Assembly (NCBI GenBank): GCA_002327945.1
Contig: DCVY01000096.1
Span: 1-5,738 of the forward strand
Direction: 5' to 3'
DNA: 5,738 bases
Source: Acidovorax delafieldii
Lineage (GTDB): Bacteria; Pseudomonadota; Gammaproteobacteria; Burkholderiales; Burkholderiaceae_C
How positions within the stretch are numbered: the first letter of the stretch is position 1; each line of letters begins with the position of its first letter. This document shows, piece after piece, positions 1 through 5,300 of the stretch. The translations under genes and the position numbers were made by a program. The notes under the pieces were generated by a model. The model did not search any database. It had not been told where the DNA came from and saw only the letters and a list, made by a program, of their open reading frames with translations.

Positions 1-1709
1 AGCTTGCGCTTGCGGCTGACGTCGCCGCCGTAGCATTTTGCCAGCACGTTTTTGCGCAGCGCCTTGATGGTTTCGCGCGCGATGATGTTGGCGCCAATGG
101 CCGCCTGAATGGCCACGTCATACATCTGGCGGCTGATGATTTCGCGCATCTTGGCCACCACGGCCCGGCCGCGGTACTGGGACTGCGAGCGGTGCACGAT
201 GATGGACAGCGCATCCACCTTTTCGCCGTTGAGAAGAATGTCGACCTTCACCACGTCGGACGCACGGTATTCCTTGAACTCATAGTCCATGGAGGCATAG
301 CCGCGCGACACCGACTTGAGCTTGTCGAAGAAGTCGAGCACGATTTCGCCCAGCGGCATTTCATAGGTGAGCATCACCTGGCGGCCGTGGTACGCCATGT
401 TCATCTGCACGCCGCGCTTTTGGTTGGCCAGCGTCATGACCGGGCCTACATAGTCCTGGGGCATGTACAGGTGCACCGTGACAATGGGCTCGCGGATTTC
501 TTCGAGCCGACCCTGGTCGGGCATCTTGGAGGGGTTCTCGACCATGATCACTTCGCCATCGGCCCTGACCACTTGGTAGACGACGCTGGGCGCGGTGGTG
601 ATGAGATCCTGGTCGAACTCGCGCTCCAGCCGCTCCTGCACGATTTCCATGTGCAGCAAGCCAAGGAAGCCGCAGCGAAAGCCAAAACCCAGCGCCTGGC
701 TGACTTCGGGCTCGTAATGCAGCGATGCGTCATTGAGCTTGAGCTTTTCGAGCGCGTCGCGCAGCGAGTCGTATTCGCTGGCCTCGGTGGGGTACAGCCC
801 GGCAAACACCTGGGGCTGGATTTCCTTGAAGCCAGGCAGTGCCTCGGTGGCTGGGCCGGCGTTGTTGGGCAGCTTCTTTTCAAGCGTGATGGTGTCGCCC
901 ACCTTGGCCGCCTGCAGCTCTTTGATGCCGGCAATGATGTAGCCCACCTGGCCGGCATCGAGCGAATTGCGCGGCTCGTTGGCGGGCGTGAACACACCCA
1001 GGTTGTCGGCGTTGTACACGGCGCCAGAGGCCATCATCTTGATGCGCTCGCCCTTGAGCAGACGGCCGTCGACCACGCGCACCAGCATCACCACGCCCAC
1101 ATAGCTGTCAAACCAGCTGTCGATGATCATTGCGCGCAAGGGGCCATCCGGGTTGCCCTTGGGCGCAGGCACCTTCGCCACGATGGCTTCGAGGATTTCG
1201 TCGATGCCCATGCCGGTCTTGGCCGAGCAGGGAATGGCATCGGTCGCATCGATGCCGATCACATCCTCGATCTCGGCCTTGGCATTGTCCGGATCGGCAT
1301 TGGGCAGATCCATCTTGTTGAGCACAGGCACCACTTCCACACCAAGGTCAAGGGCGGTATAGCAGTTGGCCACGGTCTGTGCTTCCACGCCTTGCGATGC
1401 ATCCACCACCAGCAGCGCACCCTCACACGCAGACAACGAGCGGCTCACTTCATATGAGAAGTCCACATGCCCGGGCGTGTCGATCAGATTGAGGTTGTAC
1501 ACCTGCCCATCCTGGGCTTTGTACTGCAGCGCAGCCGTCTGTGCCTTGATGGTTATCCCGCGCTCTTTCTCGATATCCATCGAGTCAAGCACCTGCGCCT
1601 GCATCTCACGATCGGCAAGCCCTCCGCACCGCTGAATCAAGCGATCGGCCAGCGTCGATTTGCCATGGTCGATGTGCGCAATGATGGAAAAATTTCTGAT
1701 GTGTTTCAT
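1..1709 (-). CDS. lepA: Elongation factor 4 (LepA/EF-4), 3' end cut by window edge
   Basis: LepA is a ribosome-associated translational GTPase of the EF-G class, linked to back-translocation, ribosome assembly and fidelity under stress. The reading frame is open from an ATG at 1709 to base 1, giving 569 complete codons. The E. coli protein has 599 residues, so about 30 C-terminal codons lie outside the window. GTPase motifs are in order: P-loop AHIDHGKST (residues 11-19), switch I region ERGITIK (49-55), DTPGH (77-81, with the His needed for GTP hydrolysis), NKMD (131-134) and a CSAKTG motif further on. The LepA-specific C-terminal domain is also readable, ending near [10 protein letters not shown]. 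An in-frame TGA 12 bases before the ATG fixes the start to this ATG or the TTG just before it. No clear Shine-Dalgarno sequence precedes it. I see no frameshift. lepB usually follows lepA, but that is beyond the window. Confidence 0.97.
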   Translation of the reverse strand, partial: MKHIRNFSIIAHIDHGKSTLADRLIQRCGGLADREMQAQVLDSMDIEKERGITIKAQTAALQYKAQDGQVYNLNLIDTPGHVDFSYEVSRSLSACEGALLVVDASQGVEAQTVANCYTALDLGVEVVPVLNKMDLPNADPDNAKAEIEDVIGIDATDAIPCSAKTGMGIDEILEAIVAKVPAPKGNPDGPLRAMIIDSWFDSYVGVVMLVRVVDGRLLKGERIKMMASGAVYNADNLGVFTPANEPRNSLDAGQVGYIIAGIKELQAAKVGDTITLEKKLPNNAGPATEALPGFKEIQPQVFAGLYPTEASEYDSLRDALEKLKLNDASLHYEPEVSQALGFGFRCGFLGLLHMEIVQERLEREFDQDLITTAPSVVYQVVRADGEVIMVENPSKMPDQGRLEEIREPIVTVHLYMPQDYVGPVMTLANQKRGVQMNMAYHGRQVMLTYEMPLGEIVLDFFDKLKSVSRGYASMDYEFKEYRASDVVKVDILLNGEKVDALSIIVHRSQSQYRGRAVVAKMREIISRQMYDVAIQAAIGANIIARETIKALRKNVLAKCYGGDVSRKRK

Positions 1710-1723
1710 CAACGGGAAGCGTC

Positions 1724-1752
1724 AAATAATTGAATTGAAACGGCGCAGACAA
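1724..1752 (-). promoter_or_regulatory. Possible lepA promoter (weak)
   Basis: On the minus strand TTGTCT (1752-1747) and TTATTT (1729-1724) are separated by 17 bases and loosely resemble sigma-70 -35 and -10 boxes. The upstream terminator makes a local promoter for lepA plausible. Transcription would start near 1717, leaving a leader of only about 8 bases. Both boxes match the consensus poorly, so this is an inference. Confidence 0.25.
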
Positions 1753-1784
1753 GAAAAAAGGGCGCGTCGAATGGCGACGCGCCC
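1751..1784 (-). terminator. Strong intrinsic terminator upstream of lepA
   Basis: A perfect 10-bp GC-rich inverted repeat (arms 1760-1769 and 1775-1784, arm GGGCGCGTCG) encloses a 5-base loop. On the minus strand it is followed at once by TTTTTTCTT (1759-1751), the classic Rho-independent form. No T-tract follows on the plus strand, so it acts only in the direction of lepA. It would end transcripts coming from degQ or from an initiation site inside the intergenic region, 42 bases before the lepA start codon. It could alternatively act as a conditional attenuator in a lepA leader. Confidence 0.9.
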
Positions 1785-1818
1785 TGAACCAACAATCATT
1801 GGCAACTGCGAAAGTTGG
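1753..1818 (-). ncRNA. Candidate small RNA or lepA leader ending at the terminator
   Basis: A -10-like TACAAT lies at 1830-1825 on the minus strand, and transcription from it would begin near 1818. The transcript would be about 66 nt. It would hold a first hairpin CAACT-TTCGC-AGTTG (1817-1803), a short linker and the 10-bp terminator hairpin with its U-tract. The segment CCAAC (1818-1814) can instead pair with GTTGG (1793-1789), so two alternative folds exist. There is no convincing open reading frame inside. A weakness is the -35: TTGGCG (1849-1844) is only 13 bases from the -10, and nothing good lies at 17. I cannot assign a known RNA family. Confidence 0.35.
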
Positions 1819-1900
1819 AGCATCATTGTAGGCAAAAAGCCTGCGCCAATGCGCCACACCCCCCGCAAGCAAAGCGCGTTGCTGCGGTGCAACAAGCATT

Positions 1901-1978
1901 TTACACACAGCTTATTCACAGCCGACGCCCCAGCAACATGAACAACTTGTTCGCTGGCTGTGGATCAGCGGTGGATAG
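1901..1978. repeat. Cluster of DnaA-box-like 9-mers
   Basis: TTATTCACA (1912-1920) fits the relaxed DnaA box TTATNCACA. TTACACACA (1901-1909) differs from TTATCCACA at two positions. TGTGGATCA (1959-1967) is the reverse complement of a one-mismatch box, and GGTGGATAG (1970-1978) of a two-mismatch box. There is no dnaA, dnaN, parA or AT-rich unwinding region here, so this is not a chromosome origin. It may be a regulatory or DnaA-titrating site, or chance. Confidence 0.3.
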
Positions 1979-2156
1979 GCCACGCCCCATCCCACAATGC
2001 GGCCGCAACGTCGGTTGTTATGTCGATATGTGTCGAACAAAGGCCTGTATTCTATCCAGAATGATGGATGAGCAACTCACCAAGTTTGCGAAGGCTGCCC
2101 TCTGATTTCCCAAAGAAATTTGAATCTGCTCGCTGTCTGTGGCTATCGAGGCACAC

Positions 2157-2176
2157 AAAACCCCGGGGAATCCCCC
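2157..2176 (-). terminator. Possible weak terminator after degQ
   Basis: On the minus strand GGGGG-ATT-CCCC (2176-2165) can form a short GC hairpin, followed by GGGG and then TTTT (2160-2157). It begins about 43 bases past the degQ stop. The short stem, the intervening Gs and the short T-run make it a poor intrinsic terminator, so readthrough to the strong terminator at 1751-1784 is possible. Confidence 0.3.
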
Positions 2177-2218
2177 TGGATTTCGCTGTGCACCCTTTAG
2201 CAAAACCTCGGTGCCGGC

Positions 2219-3685
2219 TTATTTGGAAGGGCGAATCAAGGCGTATTGGGCCCATTCGCCCCGCCGGAACAACACATTGATGGGCTTGCTCTTGTCCACT
2301 TTGGCCAGCACCGCCTCGAAATCCCTGACCCCGCTGATCTCGGTGTTGGCGATGGAAAGGATGATGTCGCCTTCGCGCAGCCCGGCACGGGCAGCTGCGT
2401 CGGTGGCCGCATTCACCACCACGCCGCCGCGAATCTTCAACTCTTTCTTTTGCGCATTGGTCAACGGACTCACCGACAAACCGAGCCGCTGGGCGGCAGC
2501 GGAAGCCTTGGGCTTTTCTTCCCGTTCTGCGGGATTGCTCGCCGGTTTGTCGCCCTCAATTTCGGCGATGGTGATTCCCAGGTCCTTGACGCTGCCACGG
2601 CGAAACACCGTGATCGTGCTTTTTGTTCCGGGCTTGGTGCTGCCCACCAGGCGTGGAAGATCCGCCACCTTGTCGATCACCTTGCCATCAAAACGGGTGA
2701 TGATGTCGCCCGCCTCAATGCCCGCCTTGTCGGCCGGCGATCCTGCTTCCACCCCTGTCACCAGTGCGCCTGATGCCTTGCCCAGCCCAATGGATTCGGC
2801 AACGTCCTTGGTGACTTGGCCAATCTGCACGCCGATGCGCCCACGGGTCACACGGCCGGTCGCGCGCAGCTGCTCGCTCACCCGCACGGCCTCGTCGATC
2901 GGAATGGCAAACGAGATGCCCATGAACCCGCCAGAGCGCGAATAAATCTGGCTGTTGATCCCCACCACCTCACCACGCATGTTGATCAGGGGCCCGCCCG
3001 AGTTGCCGGGATTGATGGCCACGTCGGTCTGGATGAACGGCAGATAGTCGCCCGTGTCCCGCTGCTTGGCGCTCACGATCCCGGCAGTGACCGTGCTTTC
3101 CAGTCCAAATGGCGATCCGATGGCCATCACCCATTCGCCCACCTTCAGGCGGCCGACATCACCCACCTTCACTGCAGGAAGCCCTGTGGCTTCAATCTTG
3201 ACCACAGCCACATCGGTGCGCTTGTCGGCTCCCACGATCTTGGCCTTGAACTCGCGCTTGTCCGTCAGCGTGACGATGACCTCGTCAGCGCCCTCCACGA
3301 CATGCGCATTGGTCATCACATAACCGTCGGTGGTCAGGATGAAGCCCGACCCCACGCCCCGCGGCTGCTCCTCATCGGGCTGCGGCCGCTGAGGCCTTGG
3401 CTGCCGGGGCATGTTGGGGATAGGCACGCCAAAACGCCGGAAAAACTCGAGCATTTCTTCGTCCATGCCGTTGGTGTTGGGGCGGGCCGACACCTTCTCG
3501 GAGGTCCGGATGTTCACCACCGAGGGCACCACCTGCTCCACCAGTTCGGTAAAGTCCGGCAACCCCCGCGATACAGCGGGTTGCGCAAGGGCCGCGCCGT
3601 AAGGCACGGCCAACAGACTTGCCGACCCCATCAACGCGCTTGCCAGCGCGTAAGACTGCAGTTTTTTCCAATCGATCCCGAGCAT
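2219..3685 (-). CDS. degQ: Periplasmic Do-family serine endoprotease DegQ/MucD
   Basis: This is a DegP/HtrA-family protease that degrades misfolded envelope proteins; the Pseudomonas equivalent in the same context is mucD. The protein has 488 residues, normal for the family. A signal peptide spans residues 1-34 (KK at 7-8, hydrophobic core, likely cleavage after ALA). The trypsin-like domain covers about 42-275, with the triad His128 (TNAHVV), Asp158 (TDVAVV) and Ser229 (GNSGGP). A P/Q/R-rich loop lies at about 93-109. PDZ1 spans about 281-375 and PDZ2 about 397-480, joined by a charged linker. Start choice: the frame is open upstream to 3916, but AAGGA (3696-3692) sits 6 bases from the ATG at 3685 and 3 bases from the adjacent ATG at 3688. 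The signal peptide begins here as well. Upstream is rseA, consistent with a sigma-E stress locus, and a possible sigma-E promoter precedes the gene. No defect is seen. The DegQ versus MucD versus DegP name is a naming choice. Confidence 0.96.
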   Translation of the reverse strand: MLGIDWKKLQSYALASALMGSASLLAVPYGAALAQPAVSRGLPDFTELVEQVVPSVVNIRTSEKVSARPNTNGMDEEMLEFFRRFGVPIPNMPRQPRPQRPQPDEEQPRGVGSGFILTTDGYVMTNAHVVEGADEVIVTLTDKREFKAKIVGADKRTDVAVVKIEATGLPAVKVGDVGRLKVGEWVMAIGSPFGLESTVTAGIVSAKQRDTGDYLPFIQTDVAINPGNSGGPLINMRGEVVGINSQIYSRSGGFMGISFAIPIDEAVRVSEQLRATGRVTRGRIGVQIGQVTKDVAESIGLGKASGALVTGVEAGSPADKAGIEAGDIITRFDGKVIDKVADLPRLVGSTKPGTKSTITVFRRGSVKDLGITIAEIEGDKPASNPAEREEKPKASAAAQRLGLSVSPLTNAQKKELKIRGGVVVNAATDAAARAGLREGDIILSIANTEISGVRDFEAVLAKVDKSKPINVLFRRGEWAQYALIRPSK

Positions 3686-3691
3686 CATCGA

Positions 3692-3696
3692 TCCTT
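3692..3696 (-). promoter_or_regulatory. Ribosome binding site of degQ
   Basis: AAGGA within an A-rich run on the minus strand lies 6 bases before the ATG at 3685 and only 3 before the ATG at 3688. This spacing favours the second of the two tandem ATGs, and it rejects the longer open frame that reaches 3916. Confidence 0.7.
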
Positions 3697-3715
3697 TTTG
3701 AGTTGTGGTGTTGGT

Positions 3716-3958
3716 TACAAACAGATGTTGCATGACTGTGAAGGAGACCAGAGTAACTTGGTTCCCTGATCCACGCGCGCTCTTCTTTCTCACGTTGACT
3801 TGGGGCCATGCCACCCACAGACAATGCGCGAACCCAGGCACCTTGAGGCCAAAGTCACCGCAAGCGCTCCGGCGGGTCCCAGCGCGAAATCGGCAACCAC
3901 AGCGCCTCGCGCGCACCGCCCACCATCCATCGTTGCAAACAGAATGCCCGTCAGGGCA
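3716..3958. other. rseA-degQ gap without a gene (rseB position)
   Basis: In many beta- and gammaproteobacteria rseB/mucB (about 320-350 codons) sits at this place. Here the gap is too short for it. The minus-strand frames hold only short runs, such as a 46-codon frame from an ATG at 3930 to a TGA at 3790. None shows an RseB motif, a signal peptide or a good ribosome binding site. I recognise no rseB remnant. The stretch contains the rseA 3' hairpin and the possible degQ promoter. Confidence 0.7.
3737..3765 (-). promoter_or_regulatory. Possible sigma-E (RpoE/AlgU) promoter for degQ
   Basis: On the minus strand GGAACC (3765-3760) resembles the sigma-E -35 element (GGAACTT). TCACA (3741-3737) resembles its -10 element (TCnnA), with 18 bases between GGAACC and TCACA. 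Transcription would begin near 3730, giving a leader of about 45 bases. Location and regulon logic support it, because mucD/degP genes are commonly driven by this sigma factor. The match is partial, so it remains a prediction. Confidence 0.4.
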
Positions 3959-3959
3959 T
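3944..3959 (-). terminator. Hairpin at the rseA stop codon, possible weak terminator
   Basis: ATGCCC (3944-3949) and GGGCAT (3954-3959) form a perfect 6-bp stem with a 4-base loop. On the minus strand it is followed by TCTGTTT, which is only partly T-rich. The stem begins on the first base of the rseA stop region at 3959. It could reduce readthrough from rpoE-rseA into degQ or protect the 3' end of the transcript. Confidence 0.35.
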
Positions 3960-4603
3960 CAGCGGTCAGACCTCTCGAAATTGGCATTGCGCAGAAAGCC
4001 TGCAGGCATCTGCAATGCAGCGGTGCTTCCGAATTGCTTGTGCGCGGCAAGAAGCTCGTCCAGGCGCGGATCGCGAATCATGACCTGCTGCCCCTCATTG
4101 CCCGCAACGGCAACCACGGGTGGTGCCATGGATTGGGCTGGCACAGACGCTGCCGCAGGCACCGATGCAGACGCTGCGGCCAGTTGAGCACTGGAAGATC
4201 CCGCGCCTTGCAGCCCCGCGAAAGAACTCCAGCCAATGGCTGCCACAGCGGCCAATGATGCGAATCCCGCCGCCATCTTCCAGCGAAACACCGAGGCATT
4301 GGCGGCAACCGCTGTTGCTGGGTGTGCTATCTGCGCCACCACGGGTGCAGTTTCCTGCAACCGTCCGTGCAGGGGTTCTTGCGCCAATTGCTCCCGGACT
4401 CGCATCACCATGGAACGAGTGCCATGCTGGTGTTGAGCCAACTCGGGCGAGCGCAGTACATCACCCACCAAGTGGTAAAGCTGCCAGGTGGATTGCCCGC
4501 TTTCCTGCGCAGCAAACTCCAAGGCCTGCGCCAATTCGTCGCCCTGCAATTGTCCGTCGGCCAATGCTGACAACTGTTCACGTTGCATCAAATCTGTATT
4601 CAT
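3959..4603 (-). CDS. rseA: Anti-sigma-E factor RseA/MucA
   Basis: RseA is a single-pass inner-membrane protein that sequesters RpoE through its cytoplasmic N-terminus and is destroyed by regulated proteolysis on envelope stress. The protein has 214 residues, close to E. coli RseA (216). Residues 5-75 form the sigma-binding domain, with the typical start REQLSALADGQL followed by the acidic helical segment and WQLYHLVGDVLRS. One membrane segment lies at about 109-131. A low-complexity Ala/Ser/Pro stretch spans about 134-162. The C-terminus carries the IRDPRLDELLAAH motif (about 176-188) that I associate with betaproteobacterial RseA. The frame is open upstream to 4774, inside rpoE, but the ATG at 4603 begins the conserved domain and is preceded by an AGGT-type binding site 6 bases away. 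It lies 68 bases after rpoE and very probably shares its transcript. The usual partner gene rseB is not present downstream. Confidence 0.93.
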   Translation of the reverse strand: MNTDLMQREQLSALADGQLQGDELAQALEFAAQESGQSTWQLYHLVGDVLRSPELAQHQHGTRSMVMRVREQLAQEPLHGRLQETAPVVAQIAHPATAVAANASVFRWKMAAGFASLAAVAAIGWSSFAGLQGAGSSSAQLAAASASVPAAASVPAQSMAPPVVAVAGNEGQQVMIRDPRLDELLAAHKQFGSTAALQMPAGFLRNANFERSDR

Positions 4604-4636
4604 AACGTTACCTGCCCCATCTCGTCTTGTCGCAAC

Positions 4637-4656
4637 GGCCGCGCCCACGAGCGGCC
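4637..4656 (-). promoter_or_regulatory. GC-rich hairpin between rpoE and rseA
   Basis: GGCCGC (4637-4642) and GCGGCC (4651-4656) form a perfect 6-bp stem around an 8-base loop in the 68-base rpoE-rseA spacer. No T-run follows on either strand, so it is not a typical terminator. It could affect transcript stability or the ratio of sigma to anti-sigma factor. Its role is a guess. Confidence 0.3.
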
Positions 4657-4671
4657 TCCCGGAAATTTGCG

Positions 4672-5298
4672 CTACCACCGCTTGCCCGACTGGTTTTCCA
4701 GCAGCGGACGTACACGCGCGGATATCGCCTCGCGCGCCCGAAAAATCCGTGACCGCACTGTTCCGATGGGACATTCCATGGCTGCGGCAATCTCTTCGTA
4801 AGTCAATCCTTCGATCTCACGCAAGGTCACCGCCTGCCGCAAATCGTCCGGCAATGCCGCCATGGCCGCGTTCACGGCCTCGGCAATTTCACGGGCAGCA
4901 AGAATGGTCTCGGGCGTTTCTCCGGAAGTTAGTTCATGCCCGAGGCGGGAAGTTTCATCTTCCTCGTCACTGCCGCTCAGGGCGTTTTCAGAGATGACGG
5001 GATTGCGCTTCATGTCCATCAGCGCCTTTTTGGCCGTGTTTACGGCAATCCGGTACAGCCAGGTATAAAACTGCGCATCACCCCGAAACTGGTGCAGTGC
5101 CCGGTAGGCACGGATAAAGGTTTCCTGTGCAATGTCGGGCACAAGATCCGTATCCCGCACCATGCGGCCAATCAGGCGCTCGATGCGCCTTTGGTATTTG
5201 ATGACCAGCAATTCGTAGGCGCGCTGGTCACCCGCAACCGTACGCTCCACCAGTTGAAGGTCGCTGTCTAAGGGAGCGGCGGGGGGAGTTACGGTCAT
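4672..5298 (-). CDS. rpoE: Extracytoplasmic-function sigma factor RpoE (sigma-E/AlgU)
   Basis: RpoE directs RNA polymerase to envelope-stress promoters. The protein has 208 residues; E. coli RpoE has 191. Sigma region 2 covers about residues 26-92, with the DIAQETFIRAYRAL motif (55-68) and the promoter-melting and -10-reading segment FYTWLYRIAVNTAK (77-90). An acidic linker (about 108-130, SDEEDETS) follows. Sigma region 4 covers about 140-192, with LPDDLRQAVTLREIEGLTYEEIA and the helix-turn-helix CPIGTVRSRIFRARE (176-190), a hallmark of the RpoE/AlgU group. The frame is open upstream to 5406, but those codons overlap the preceding gene. The ATG at 5298 follows its stop by 2 bases and has an AAAGTG-like binding site, suggesting translational coupling. 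It is followed by its anti-sigma factor rseA. The gene is intact. Confidence 0.96.
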   Translation of the reverse strand: MTVTPPAAPLDSDLQLVERTVAGDQRAYELLVIKYQRRIERLIGRMVRDTDLVPDIAQETFIRAYRALHQFRGDAQFYTWLYRIAVNTAKKALMDMKRNPVISENALSGSDEEDETSRLGHELTSGETPETILAAREIAEAVNAAMAALPDDLRQAVTLREIEGLTYEEIAAAMECPIGTVRSRIFRAREAISARVRPLLENQSGKRW

Positions 5299-5300
5299 TG

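Larger units (their letters stand above)
1710..2218. other. 509-base degQ-lepA intergenic region without a protein gene
   Basis: Between the degQ stop and the lepA start no reading frame on either strand looks like a gene. Candidates are short, lack ribosome binding sites, use rare codons such as AGA and ATA, or run through the terminator or into degQ or lepA. The base composition is visibly more AT-rich than the flanking genes. From degQ towards lepA the region holds a weak terminator-like hairpin (2157-2176), a small ATTCT-ATCC-AGAAT hairpin near 2049-2062, a TGTCGA direct repeat (2021-2036), DnaA-box-like motifs (1901-1978), a 13-base palindrome (1940-1952), the candidate small RNA and the strong terminator. 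Confidence 0.7.

Noticed and set aside
192..1457. A 421-codon plus-strand open frame, His-rich
   Set aside because: It lies entirely antisense to lepA, whose domains and motifs are unmistakable. The high His/Val/Leu content is the usual mirror of a GC-rich gene.
1606..1919. Minus-strand frames of 100 and 65 codons running towards lepA
   Set aside because: They run through the strong terminator, and the longer one overlaps lepA in another frame.
1940..1952. A LexA (SOS) operator
   Set aside because: The palindrome fits neither the CTGT-N8-ACAG form nor the exact spacing of the GAAC-N4-GTTC form, and no SOS gene adjoins it.
1901..1978. A chromosomal replication origin
   Set aside because: The boxes are imperfect, and no AT-rich unwinding element or dnaA/dnaN/gidA/par genes are nearby.
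2018..2203. A 61-codon minus-strand frame just after degQ, starting with TTG
   Set aside because: It has no binding site, uses rare codons (AGA, ATA, AGG) and shows no recognisable motif.
2816..3769. A 317-codon plus-strand open frame, with another of 268 codons at 2139-2945
   Set aside because: Both are antisense to degQ, His- or Ser/Pro-rich without domains, and without a binding site. They are composition shadows.
3686..3916. N-terminal extension of degQ giving a 565-residue protein
   Set aside because: The extra residues are Arg/Cys-rich and show no signal peptide, while the AAGGA site and signal peptide point to 3685.
3790..3930. A 46-codon minus-strand frame in the rseA-degQ gap as a possible rseB remnant or small gene
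   Set aside because: It has no similarity that I recognise to RseB, no binding site, and it overlaps the possible degQ promoter region only by position.
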